In this document: positions 1-7,746 of the stretch, piece after piece
Layout of the letters: each line of letters opens with the position of its first letter
How positions within the stretch are numbered: position 1 is the first letter of the stretch
Source of the DNA: Salinivirga sp035268865
Lineage (GTDB): Bacteria > Bacteroidota > Bacteroidia > Bacteroidales > Salinivirgaceae
Direction: 5' to 3'
Assembly (NCBI RefSeq): GCF_035268865.1
Contig: NZ_DATFKB010000189.1
Span: forward strand, 1 to 13,832
Length of the DNA: 13,832 bases
Program-made: the position numbers and the translations under genes
The notes under the pieces: model-generated
Databases searched by the model: none
What the model was told of the DNA's origin: nothing
Seen by the model: only the letters and a program-made list of their open reading frames with translations

Positions 1-1911
1 ACCGATCCTAATATTGTTTATACCGAGTATCAATATGGAAATATGTTTCGCTACGACAAGAAATCGGGCGAAACTGTAAAGATTAAACCTTTGGAAGGTA
101 AGGATGAAAAAGCCTATAAATGGAACTGGAATACACCTTTAATCCTTAGTCCGCACGACCATAAAACTCTGTACTGTGCTGCCAATAAGGTATTTAAATC
201 AATCAATCGCGGCAATAGCTGGGAGGTAATAAGTGATGACCTTACGGCACAAATCGACCGTAATACATGGAAGGTAATGGGTAAATACTGGAGTGCAGAA
301 GCAGTAGCTAAAGATGTTTCTACCTCACAGTTCGGAACCATTGTTTCGTTGGTTGAATCACCGGTTCAGGAGGGTCTTTTATTTGCCGGTACTGATGATG
401 GTGTAATTCAGGTAACTGAAAATAGTGGCGAAACATGGACAAAAGTTACCGATTTTCCGGGTGTACCTGAACATACTTATGTGAGCGATATTTTTGCCGA
501 CCGCTTTAATGCGAATGTTGTTTATGCTACGTTCAATAATCATAAAAGAGACGACTTTAAACCATATATTCTCAAAAGCAGCAATAAAGGGCGCACCTGG
601 GATATTATGGTAGAAGGATTGCCCGAAAACGGCCCTGTTCATACCATTACCCAGGATCATTTGAATGAAAACTTACTTTTTGCCGGAACGGAGTTTTCTG
701 CCTGGTTTAGTCTTAACGGCGGTAAAAATTGGCATAAGTTAAGTAAAGGCCTGCCCGCTATTGCTGTAATGGATATGGCTATTCAATCACGCGAGAATGA
801 TTTGGTAATTGCTACGTTTGGTCGCGGATTTTATATTATTGACGATTACGCACCATTAAGAAATATTACTGAAGAGATGCTCAAAAAAGAAGCACATTTG
901 TTCGATGTGCCTAATGCATTGCAATACGCGCAAACACGCGGCCGCTACAATCAGGGATCTGATTATTATTATGCTAAAAATCCAAAATTTGGTGCGGTAT
1001 TTACCTATTATCTGAAAGATGCTCCAAAAACAAAACGCCAGGAGCGCAGAAAGAAAGAGCAGAAGCTTTTTAAAGAAGGTGAACGTATTCCTCAGCCAAC
1101 ATGGAGAGCTCTTGAAAAAGAGGAGTTGGAGGAACAGGCCCACCTGATTTTTACCATTAAAGATGAAAAAGGAAATATTGTACGTAAAATCAATAAAAGA
1201 CCATCAAAAGGTGTGAACCGCATAAACTGGGATTTACGCTACACAGCGCTTTACCCAATGTCTGAGAAAGATGAATTCAACCCGGTTAAAACCGGTGGCT
1301 CAGGAGTGATGGCCGCACCGGGTGAATATTCAGTGGAACTTGCATTGTGGGACGATGGTAAAGAAAAATTACTGGCAGGCCCCAAAACTTTTAAAGTAAA
1401 TGCACTGGAAAACACCACATTGCCAGCTGATGACCGCACTGAACTTATGGCATTCCAGAATAAAGTAATGAAAATGTACGGAGCTGTAAGAGGAGCTGAT
1501 TACCTGAATAAAGAGTTGATAAAGAAAGCAGCTACTATTCAGCAGGCTATTTATGCTACACCAGAAGCTTCGCAAGAGCTGGCCGACCAGGCACGAGCGC
1601 TTGCCAGCGAACTTGAAAATATCAGGTTCAAATTACATGGTGTAGATGCAAAAGCCAGTTGGGAAGAGATTCCACCAGCCGAAATACCTGTGCTGAGAAG
1701 AATGAGCAACCTTATGTGGATACACTACAGCTCTACTACAAATGTAACCGGTACAGCAAAAGAGCAATATGCCATAATGAAAGAGATTTTCCCACCAATT
1801 GCAGAACGTCTTGAAAAAATATCAGAAGAAAAAATTCCTGCGTTGGAAGAAGCGCTCAACCAATTGGGTGCTCCATGGACACCGGGTAGAATTCCGGAGA
1901 TCAAAGAATAA
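1..1911 (+). CDS. BNR/sortilin-like beta-propeller protein, 5' truncated
   Basis: The reading frame is open from the first base of the window, so the gene begins upstream; 636 codons are visible, ending at TAA. The first half carries several Asp-box (BNR) repeats of the form S-x-x-x-G-x-x-W, at about visible residues 67 (SINRGNSW), 140 (ENSGETW), 193 (SSNKGRTW) and 237 (SLNGGKNW). These are typical of VPS10/sortilin-like propellers, often labelled glycosyl hydrolase or exo-alpha-sialidase in Bacteroidota. The propeller ends near FGRGFYIIDDYAPL. An FlgD-like Ig segment follows at about 380-465 (GVNRINWDLRY), then a helical C-terminus. The family is usually about 1000 residues and exported, but the signal peptide would lie outside the window. 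No catalytic residues can be identified, so enzymatic activity is not claimed. It is followed by a terminator and converges on the next gene. Confidence 0.85.
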   Translation, partial: TDPNIVYTEYQYGNMFRYDKKSGETVKIKPLEGKDEKAYKWNWNTPLILSPHDHKTLYCAANKVFKSINRGNSWEVISDDLTAQIDRNTWKVMGKYWSAEAVAKDVSTSQFGTIVSLVESPVQEGLLFAGTDDGVIQVTENSGETWTKVTDFPGVPEHTYVSDIFADRFNANVVYATFNNHKRDDFKPYILKSSNKGRTWDIMVEGLPENGPVHTITQDHLNENLLFAGTEFSAWFSLNGGKNWHKLSKGLPAIAVMDMAIQSRENDLVIATFGRGFYIIDDYAPLRNITEEMLKKEAHLFDVPNALQYAQTRGRYNQGSDYYYAKNPKFGAVFTYYLKDAPKTKRQERRKKEQKLFKEGERIPQPTWRALEKEELEEQAHLIFTIKDEKGNIVRKINKRPSKGVNRINWDLRYTALYPMSEKDEFNPVKTGGSGVMAAPGEYSVELALWDDGKEKLLAGPKTFKVNALENTTLPADDRTELMAFQNKVMKMYGAVRGADYLNKELIKKAATIQQAIYATPEASQELADQARALASELENIRFKLHGVDAKASWEEIPPAEIPVLRRMSNLMWIHYSSTTNVTGTAKEQYAIMKEIFPPIAERLEKISEEKIPALEEALNQLGAPWTPGRIPEIKE

Positions 1912-1930
1912 AATATAATCAACATCTTTA

Positions 1931-1962
1931 AAATGGGCAGGTAAGTTTTTATCTGCCCATTT
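1931..1962. terminator. bidirectional rho-independent terminator
   Basis: A perfect 10-bp inverted repeat pairs AAATGGGCAG (1931-1940) with CTGCCCATTT (1953-1962) around a 12-nt loop. On the plus strand the stem is followed by TTTCTTT; on the minus strand the distal arm ends in TTT. It separates two convergent genes. The right arm lies inside the last codons of the minus-strand gene, and that gene's TAA falls in the loop. Confidence 0.8.
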
Positions 1963-3619
1963 CTTTACCATAAAACTGAAAAGGAATTACAGTACTGTTT
2001 TTTTGCAATTTAATATCATTTTCATCAACCTTTTTCCAGCGCCGGCCTTTGGCATCTTGCCATCCATTAAATTCGAAATTTGTTTTGTTTTTTGCACTGG
2101 TGGGTTGTTTGAAAAATTCTATTTTAACCAATTCAAACAGATTATACAACAGCATATAATCTAACCCATTGTATTCCCATGGCCGCGTGGCCGGATCGTT
2201 TTTATTAATCACGTAGTCTTTTCCGACAGGTTTAACCAATCTTTTCCCGGCAGACCAAAAAGGTTCGGGATGATCGTGTTTGTTGATGGTTCCATCGTTG
2301 TTTACATCGTAAAGGCTTCGCCATTGGCCCTCTTTTGGGGCCTGGTTTAATCTTAAATCAATGTACGAAAGAAAATAATGATAAAACGGATTGTTATAGT
2401 CAATGTTTGGATTGTGTAAGATGAGGTAAATCAGCGGGAAATGTGCAAACGAGAACATTTGATAAGATTCGGGCATACCTTTATTGTAGCTTTGGGCGGT
2501 GCGGTAGCACCAGTACAATAAGCTGTCGAATGATTGGGCATATTGCCTTTGGCTGATGGTAGCAAGCGCTAATTTCGCATGATCGTTAAAGTGCTTGTGA
2601 CCGGGCAGGGGCAGGGTAAGCATTAATTGTGGCTTCAGGCCATATCGAAGATCACCAAATTTTTGTGCTGTAATTTCGTTCATGGCATAACCAAAAAGCC
2701 TTGCATTGAATATCAGATCCACGGGCTTTCCGCCGCGCCTTACAATTTCTCCGGTTGCCGGGTTCACAATGGCCCAAAGTTTTAGTGGTATAGGCACTCC
2801 AAAAAGGTCGAGCACCACTCTGGTTTGCATGGTTCGTGCAATGCGATAAGTAATTTTTTGGGCCCAGTAACCCGGCTTTACCAATTCACCTTCCCCATCC
2901 ATGAACTTTTCATCAGTTTTCACCAGCTTTTGGGTCAACGCCAGTCCTTGCATCAGGTTCCACACCTGATCCTGGCTCATCTCTCCATGATTGCCGTAAT
3001 CTGATGATAATTTGGGTGTTTGCACAAATGTTTTAATGCCTTTTTTGCTCCAGAGTTCCGGTGCGCTATCCGTAAAAATTTCAATACGCGATACATCATC
3101 TCTGATGAAAAAACCATTTAAGCTACCTTTTGGATATGGATATGGAACAATTACTGAATCTCCTACCTTCATTAGTTTTTCAGCTCCCTGACCATAGCGT
3201 ATCTCTGCCAGATAGTCTAACCTTTCTATTGTGCGCAAAACGTTCACAATGTCTGTAAGCGTTTTGCCCATACTTTGGGTGTCTTTTTTATGCGCCAGCA
3301 GTGCATATTCCGTGGCTAGCGTGGCCAGATAGAAACCAATGGTATGTCCGGCATCGGTCCAGTGAATTTCTCCGGAATTAGGAAATCCGTCATATGGGTT
3401 TCTTTTGTGTGCAGGAATATAAGTGCCGTAATGTGGAAATGTGAGCGGATCGCTTTTAATCAAAAAATGGTTCTCGAGTTTTGCTTTGTAAAGTTTGTAC
3501 TTCTCATGGTTTTCTGACGGACCTTGAGATATGCCAGTTTTACAACTTAGCAGTATGCTAAACAATAAAACGTATTTTAGGTATTTGTGATATGCTCTTT
3601 TTAGGTTTTGTCCTTTCAT
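1949..3619 (-). CDS. exported protein of unknown function with EF-hand-like calcium loop (556 aa)
   Basis: I do not recognise the family. The N-terminus has a basic segment and a hydrophobic stretch (about residues 14-25) ending in LLSC. This suggests a lipoprotein with Cys26 as lipid anchor, although signal peptidase I cleavage after GISQ is also possible. The body is rich in helices, Trp, Tyr and His (for example HWTDAGHTIGFYLATL and MSQDQVWNLMQGLAL), which would suit an alpha/alpha-toroid enzyme or a ligand-binding protein; this is an impression, not an identification. A 12-residue loop at 438-449 (DVNNDGTINKHD) matches the EF-hand/dockerin calcium pattern, with D at 1, N at 3, D at 5, G at 6, I at 8 and D at 12. 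The final codons form half of the convergent terminator. A long inverted repeat lies 31 bp upstream of the start and separates it from the sigma/membrane-protein pair. Confidence 0.8.
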   Translation of the reverse strand: MKGQNLKRAYHKYLKYVLLFSILLSCKTGISQGPSENHEKYKLYKAKLENHFLIKSDPLTFPHYGTYIPAHKRNPYDGFPNSGEIHWTDAGHTIGFYLATLATEYALLAHKKDTQSMGKTLTDIVNVLRTIERLDYLAEIRYGQGAEKLMKVGDSVIVPYPYPKGSLNGFFIRDDVSRIEIFTDSAPELWSKKGIKTFVQTPKLSSDYGNHGEMSQDQVWNLMQGLALTQKLVKTDEKFMDGEGELVKPGYWAQKITYRIARTMQTRVVLDLFGVPIPLKLWAIVNPATGEIVRRGGKPVDLIFNARLFGYAMNEITAQKFGDLRYGLKPQLMLTLPLPGHKHFNDHAKLALATISQRQYAQSFDSLLYWCYRTAQSYNKGMPESYQMFSFAHFPLIYLILHNPNIDYNNPFYHYFLSYIDLRLNQAPKEGQWRSLYDVNNDGTINKHDHPEPFWSAGKRLVKPVGKDYVINKNDPATRPWEYNGLDYMLLYNLFELVKIEFFKQPTSAKNKTNFEFNGWQDAKGRRWKKVDENDIKLQKNSTVIPFQFYGKEMGR

Positions 3620-3649
3620 AATGGCAAATTAACAAAATCACATAAAACC

Positions 3650-3689
3650 TCGGATTAATTATAGTGCACATTCACTATAATTAATCCGA
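3650..3689 (-). repeat. 17-bp perfect inverted repeat, candidate terminator
   Basis: The left arm at 3650-3666 (TCGGATTAATTATAGTG) is the exact reverse complement of 3673-3689, around a 6-nt loop. It lies between the membrane-protein gene (ends 3749) and the start of the 556-aa gene (3619). Read on the minus strand the stem is followed by GGTTTTA, a poor U-tract, so it could be a terminator for the upstream pair, a leader hairpin of the downstream gene, or an operator. The repeat itself is directly visible; its role is inferred. Confidence 0.7.
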
Positions 3690-3748
3690 TTAAAGTCATT
3701 AAAGATAATACATCTAAATGCTTTTCCTTAATTGTATTTCCAGGTTAT

Positions 3749-4339
3749 TTAATCTTTTTCCAGGTTCTCAATTGCTTCTATTTCTTTTTTAAATTCTGTA
3801 AAGCGCTTATGAAGTGCAATTTTAAAAGTATATAAACCTGAAATAATCATGATGAGTATAATTAAACCAAGGGGTAAAAGCGAGTGAGTGGTAAAGAGCT
3901 CTATTTTTCCCATAATGAAAATACCTGTTATAGCTACTGGCATTAGCATGAAGCCTAATTTAGTAATCTTTGTTTTTTGCCGTTCCAGTTGTTTTATGCG
4001 TTTTTTTATTGTTGTAATTGGATTTGTAAAATCGATTTTATTAATCGTCAAAAAATATTGGATACTCCAGGTGTATGTGAGTATAAAAGGCACGGCAAAA
4101 GCAACAACTCCCAGATAAAAATTAAACGTGTTGCGTAATTCAATGTTGGGGATCAGAATTACGGAAATAATGATTAATGGTAATGCAATATTCACAATGG
4201 CACTGAACTTTTCTTTGTTCATACGTCTTTGCGGTGCTTTTATGAGCATATACCTTAGAATTTCCCTGTTGAGTTTAGTGTTTTTTGCAATTTGTTTTTC
4301 CTGGTTTTGCCACATCAATTTAAGGTCATCTAGTTCCAT
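3749..4339 (-). CDS. four-helix membrane protein, candidate anti-sigma factor
   Basis: The 196-residue protein has a short soluble N-terminus (about 1-45, beginning MELDDLKLMWQNQEKQI) and four hydrophobic segments at about 46-66, 74-97, 127-147 and 154-174. A charged, coiled-coil-prone loop (about 107-126, KKRIKQLERQKTKI) lies between segments 2 and 3, and the tail is acidic. Its ATG follows the stop of the ECF sigma gene by only two bases, so the two are probably co-transcribed and translationally coupled. In Bacteroidota, a small membrane protein right after an ECF sigma gene is often its anti-sigma partner. The zinc-binding H-x3-C-x2-C motif of ZAS anti-sigma factors is absent, so it would be a non-classical type. 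The assignment rests on context and topology, not on a recognised domain. Confidence 0.8.
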   Translation of the reverse strand: MELDDLKLMWQNQEKQIAKNTKLNREILRYMLIKAPQRRMNKEKFSAIVNIALPLIIISVILIPNIELRNTFNFYLGVVAFAVPFILTYTWSIQYFLTINKIDFTNPITTIKKRIKQLERQKTKITKLGFMLMPVAITGIFIMGKIELFTTHSLLPLGLIILIMIISGLYTFKIALHKRFTEFKKEIEAIENLEKD

Positions 4340-4341
4340 GA

Positions 4342-4845
4342 TTAATGAGCTTTAGGGGTTATAGAATTTTTAATTTGGGCTTTTATCCGGCCGATTTTTG
4401 TAGCTACATTTGTTTCTGATATACCGGTAATTTCAGCAATTTCACGGTGCGATTTCTCCTCGAGGTAAAGTAATATAATGGCTTTATTTATTTCGTTTAA
4501 TTTGTTGATGTGTTGATAAAGTGAATCATAATCATGCGGTGAATTATCCGGCTCTATTATTTTTGCTCTGTTTAGAGCATCGCTGCTGTGTTGAATAAAA
4601 ATATTGTTTCTTTCTCTTTTCCTGTTATAGTTCATTGCTGTATTGAGCGCTACTCGATATAACCAGGTAGATATTTTTGATTTTTTTTGAAAACGGTCAA
4701 ATGATTTCCAAAGCTCGAGTGCTATGTCATTAATAAGATCTTCTCTGTCCTGGGCTATATCAGTATAAGCCGCGGCTATTTTCAGAATAATGCCAATGTT
4801 GGTTTCAAATACATTAATGAATTTGTCCTCTTTGTTGGTAGCCAT
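4342..4845 (-). CDS. ECF-family RNA polymerase sigma factor
   Basis: At 167 residues it is the normal length for an ECF sigma factor with only regions 2 and 4. Region 2 covers about 8-80, with the core-binding and -10-recognition helices around DREDLINDIALELWKSFDRF and STWLYRVALNTAMNYNRK. Region 4 covers about 108-160, with a helix-turn-helix at SHREIAEITGISETNVATKIGRIK that would bind the -35 element. No extra C-terminal domain is present. It is the first gene of a two-gene unit with the downstream membrane protein, which is expected to hold it inactive at the membrane until a signal arrives. The 122-bp region upstream contains a 10-bp inverted repeat that may be a regulatory site. The target regulon cannot be read from this window. 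Confidence 0.93.
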   Translation of the reverse strand: MATNKEDKFINVFETNIGIILKIAAAYTDIAQDREDLINDIALELWKSFDRFQKKSKISTWLYRVALNTAMNYNRKRERNNIFIQHSSDALNRAKIIEPDNSPHDYDSLYQHINKLNEINKAIILLYLEEKSHREIAEITGISETNVATKIGRIKAQIKNSITPKAH

Positions 4846-4863
4846 CTTTGTTTATTCTAATTG

Positions 4864-4924
4864 TTGACTTATTAATTTTAACCAATACGTAACACGAAAG
4901 TCTAAAAAATCACAAATAAGTCAA
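4864..4924. repeat. widely spaced 10-bp inverted repeat upstream of the sigma gene
   Basis: TTGACTTATT at 4864-4873 is repeated as its exact reverse complement AATAAGTCAA at 4915-4924, 41 bp apart, in the intergenic region between hydF and the ECF sigma gene. The repeat is visible directly. A pair of regulator half-sites or two opposed promoter elements are possible readings. AT-richness raises the chance of coincidence, though a 10-bp exact match in 120 bp is uncommon. Confidence 0.5.
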
Positions 4925-4933
4925 TTTTTTTAG
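4902..4933 (-). terminator. weak AU-rich hairpin, possible hydF terminator
   Basis: CTAAAAAAT (4902-4910) can pair with ATTTTTTTAG (4924-4933) across a 13-nt loop. It lies 34 bases beyond the hydF stop on the minus strand, and its T-run faces the direction of hydF transcription. The stem is almost entirely A-T pairs, so it is a weak candidate. No better terminator is visible for the aspA-hydF unit. Confidence 0.35.
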
Positions 4934-4967
4934 TCTGCTTTGCTGAAAAGCATTGTAATATGAGGTA

Positions 4968-6197
4968 CTACAAATAATCATCAGATGAATCGGGTTGCTT
5001 TGTAAATGGAGCAACAGCTCTTTTATAAATTCCCTGCACATAGGCGATGGCCATTCCGTAGTTGGTTACTGGAATGCCTGCTTCAATGGCAGGTTTAATG
5101 CGATTGACCAGTTGTTTACGGGTGATCATGCAGCCTCCGCATTGTATTACGAGTGCATAATCTGTAATGGGGCGGGGGAGGTCGTTTAATCCTGCAACCA
5201 CCTCATATTCATGCTCTTTTCCTGTGAAAGCAGATATCCATCTTGGGATTTTAACGCGGCCTATATCGTCGCATGCCACATGGTGTGTGCACGATTCCAG
5301 CAATAATATTCTGTCTCCGTTTTGTAGGTCGTTTAGTTTTGGGGTTCCTTGCAGGTAAGCATCAAAATCACCTTTGAAGCGGGCCAGTACTATACTGAAG
5401 CTCGTAAGTGGAATATCCCGCGGGATTGAAGCATCGGCTTTGGTAAATATTTGACTGTCGGTAATGGCCAGGGCGGGTTTAATGCCCGTTTGTTTCAGAA
5501 AACTATCCACTTCGCGTTCTTTCAGTACAATACAAACCGCATCATTATCTAAAATATCGCGAATGGCTTGTACTTGTGGCAGTATAAGCCTTCCCTCAGG
5601 GGCTTCAATATCAATTGGGGTAATGAGTAAAACGATGTCGCCATATTGCACCAAATCGCCAACCAGGGAAGGAGTGGAATAAGCCGATTCGGGAATTGTT
5701 TTTTTTATGGTATCAATGATCATTTCGGCTTGCCCATTGGTAAATGTGCTGTGCGATATAATTTTACACCCGTATTTACCATGTAGTTCCTGGGCTAAAT
5801 CTGTTTTTAGTTCTGACTGATCACTTTTATTATGAACAATAAAAAACGGAGTGTCGGTTTTTTGAAACGATTTGATGATGTTGGCTTCAAAATCATCGAA
5901 ATGATTATCGGTAATTACAAGAATGCCCAGGTCGATACTTTTTATGGAGGCTTTGGTTTTCGCTATGCGCTTTTGCCCCAATTCACCTTCGTCGTCAATG
6001 CCTGCGGTGTCGATCAATATTACCGGTCCGAACCCGGTTATTTCAAATGATTTTTTCACCGGATCAGTGGTGGTACCGGCAAAATCTGAAACAATGGCAA
6101 TGTCTTGTCCGGCTAATTGGTTAATAAGTGAGCTTTTCCCATTGTTCCTTCTGCCATAAATACCTATATGTGGTGTTGATGCTTTTCCCTTTTGCAT
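4968..6197 (-). CDS. hydF: [FeFe]-hydrogenase maturation GTPase HydF
   Basis: HydF is the scaffold on which the two-iron subcluster of the [FeFe]-hydrogenase H-cluster is assembled before transfer to apo-HydA; it works with the radical-SAM enzymes HydE and HydG. The N-terminal GTPase domain has all expected motifs: P-loop GRRNNGKS at 15-22, a T-T-T switch I at 42-44, DTAG at 63-66 and NKSD at 123-126. A dimerisation domain follows. The C-terminal cluster-binding domain shows the family signature C-x-H then C-x-x-C, at Cys303, His305, Cys353 and Cys356, with 47 residues between His and the CGGC motif. At 409 residues the length is normal and the gene appears intact. The start lies three bases after the aspartase stop, so the two are one operon. 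hydE, hydG and hydA are not in the window. Confidence 0.96.
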   Translation of the reverse strand: MQKGKASTPHIGIYGRRNNGKSSLINQLAGQDIAIVSDFAGTTTDPVKKSFEITGFGPVILIDTAGIDDEGELGQKRIAKTKASIKSIDLGILVITDNHFDDFEANIIKSFQKTDTPFFIVHNKSDQSELKTDLAQELHGKYGCKIISHSTFTNGQAEMIIDTIKKTIPESAYSTPSLVGDLVQYGDIVLLITPIDIEAPEGRLILPQVQAIRDILDNDAVCIVLKEREVDSFLKQTGIKPALAITDSQIFTKADASIPRDIPLTSFSIVLARFKGDFDAYLQGTPKLNDLQNGDRILLLESCTHHVACDDIGRVKIPRWISAFTGKEHEYEVVAGLNDLPRPITDYALVIQCGGCMITRKQLVNRIKPAIEAGIPVTNYGMAIAYVQGIYKRAVAPFTKQPDSSDDYL

Positions 6198-6200
6198 AAC

Positions 6201-7634
6201 CTAAAGATCGCTTGGTTTATAACCTAATTTAAGCAAGTTTGATGCCTGAGTGATTTGTTCCAGTTTTTTTGGTTCTAATACAAGCAACTTTTCATTGGCT
6301 TCAAAAATTGATGTTTTGTGTTGATGCATGTGTTTGGCCAAATCTCCCGCCTTGTGGTACCCGATATAAGGTATCAGGGCAGTGCAAATAGATGGACTGT
6401 TGTAAAGTTTGGCAGCTGCCTCTTTAGTGTTAATGGAAATGCCATTGATGAGGTGGGCTGCCATAGAGCGATTTGCGTTGATTAGAATTTCCAGTGATTC
6501 CAAAATAGCATCGCCTATTTGCGGAATATAAGCGTTTAATTCTAAGTGCCCCTGGCCAGCGAGCGTACTCACTATCTGGTCGTTTGCATAAACCTTGTGC
6601 GCCGAGCTGATGATGAATTCTGATATTACCGGATTTACCTTGCCGGGCATAATTGAACTGCCGGCTTGCCGTTCGGGTATGGTAAATTCACTGTGCGTTG
6701 AAATATCAGCAGCCAGCAAACGAAGGTCACTGGCGATTTTTTCCAGGTTCACAGCAAGCGATTTTAATGTGGCGTGTATCTCAACAAAACTGTCGAGGTT
6801 GCTTGTGGCATCCATCATGTTTTCACCGCGGGTAATGGGTAGCCCTGTGAGTTTTTGCAATGTTGGAACCACTTCCATAATGAAATATGTTGGTACGGTA
6901 ATGCCACTTCCAATGGCGCTGCCGCCCAGGTTTACTACTTTAATACGTTCTGCACATTTCGATATGCGCCACCAGTCCCGCGAAAGGGCATCGTTGTATG
7001 CACTAAACATTTTTCCGTAGGAAGTCGGAACAGCTTGCTGCAACTGGGTATAGCCCGTTCTCAGTGCGTCTCTGTATTTTTTTTCAAGTGTTTCTATTTG
7101 GTTGCGTGAATTATTCACAGTTTCTTCAAGCTCTTCGAGCAATTTCATTATGGCAACTTTAAGGGCTGTAGGTACGGTATCGTTGGTCGACTGAAAAATG
7201 TTGGCGTGTTCTATCGGATCAATAAATTCATACTCGCCGGGCTTTCTCTTAAGGTCATTCAGGGCCAGGTTGGTAATTATTTCATTGATATTCATATTGA
7301 TACTCGTACCCGCACCACCCTGAATGGCTGGTACAATGAATTGCTCAAAAAAATCTCCACTGGCTATTTTTAGTGCAGCATGCTGTAGGGCGGTTATCTT
7401 TTCTTGCTCAATCTTTTGAACAGGAGCCTGTTTTCCATATTTTTTTGTTACAGCATTAATATATTTTTCGTAGGTCAGGTAACAGGCATGCTTTACCAGG
7501 CCCATTGCTTTGTACCAGTTTTTGTTAAATGTGCTATGGCCCGGAAAATTCTCACGTGCTCTGAGTGCGTGAATGCCATACAATGCCTGATCGGCTATTT
7601 CTTTGGTACCCAGAAAGTCTTTTTCGATTCTCAT
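6201..7634 (-). CDS. aspA: aspartate ammonia-lyase (aspartase)
   Basis: It is expected to catalyse the reversible conversion of L-aspartate to fumarate and ammonium in the cytoplasm. It belongs to the aspartase/fumarase superfamily: the signature GSSIMPGKVNP is at 325-335, with the catalytic-loop serines at 326-327. QSTNDTVPTA supplies the second conserved region. The sequence GGAGTSINMN at 106-115 is the aspartase form of the first conserved region, whereas class II fumarases have a T-Q-x-N-M-N version. At 477 residues the length is normal. It is the first gene of an operon with hydF. That pairing suggests a role linked to hydrogenase maturation or fermentative metabolism, such as ammonium supply or fumarate as an electron sink, but this is inference. 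A good -7 promoter match lies 31 bp upstream of the start codon. Confidence 0.92.
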   Translation of the reverse strand: MRIEKDFLGTKEIADQALYGIHALRARENFPGHSTFNKNWYKAMGLVKHACYLTYEKYINAVTKKYGKQAPVQKIEQEKITALQHAALKIASGDFFEQFIVPAIQGGAGTSINMNINEIITNLALNDLKRKPGEYEFIDPIEHANIFQSTNDTVPTALKVAIMKLLEELEETVNNSRNQIETLEKKYRDALRTGYTQLQQAVPTSYGKMFSAYNDALSRDWWRISKCAERIKVVNLGGSAIGSGITVPTYFIMEVVPTLQKLTGLPITRGENMMDATSNLDSFVEIHATLKSLAVNLEKIASDLRLLAADISTHSEFTIPERQAGSSIMPGKVNPVISEFIISSAHKVYANDQIVSTLAGQGHLELNAYIPQIGDAILESLEILINANRSMAAHLINGISINTKEAAAKLYNSPSICTALIPYIGYHKAGDLAKHMHQHKTSIFEANEKLLVLEPKKLEQITQASNLLKLGYKPSDL

Positions 7635-7664
7635 AATAATTTACTAAGTAGGTTTTACCCGTAG

Positions 7665-7672
7665 CAAATTTA
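7665..7672 (-). promoter_or_regulatory. -7 promoter element for the aspA-hydF operon
   Basis: On the minus strand this reads TAAATTTG, an exact match to the Bacteroidota primary-sigma -7 consensus TAnnTTTG. It would give a leader of about 24 nt before the aspA ATG. A clear -33 TTG element at the usual distance is not visible, so the promoter may be weak or activator-dependent. No 11-bp-phased TTAA repeats are present here. Confidence 0.5.
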
Positions 7673-7746
7673 TGGAAGAATGTTAATATGGCCCTATTTT
7701 AAACGGCTTTTATTTATAATGAGTGTTTTATCTTACCATAAACACC

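Noticed and set aside
3681..3704. TTAA repeats at 9-bp spacing as another Pho box
   Set aside because: The period is 9 bp, not 11, so PhoB half-sites would not be on the same helical face; AT-rich coincidence is more likely.
4968..6197. Assignment of the GTPase as Der/Era/TrmE
   Set aside because: The P-loop region is shared by that superfamily, but the C-x-H and C-x-x-C cluster motif at 303-356 and the length identify HydF.
6595..7020. 141-codon open frame on the plus strand opposite aspA
   Set aside because: It lies wholly inside a clear aspartase gene on the other strand, has no recognisable domain and no start context; it is a shadow frame.
6201..7634. Assignment as class II fumarase
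   Set aside because: The GSSIMPGKVNP signature is shared, but GGAGTSINMN is the aspartase form of the first conserved region.
7723..7745. GTGTTT/AAACAC hairpin as phoB terminator
   Set aside because: Only 6 bp of stem and no T-run on the minus strand after it; too weak to list as a feature.
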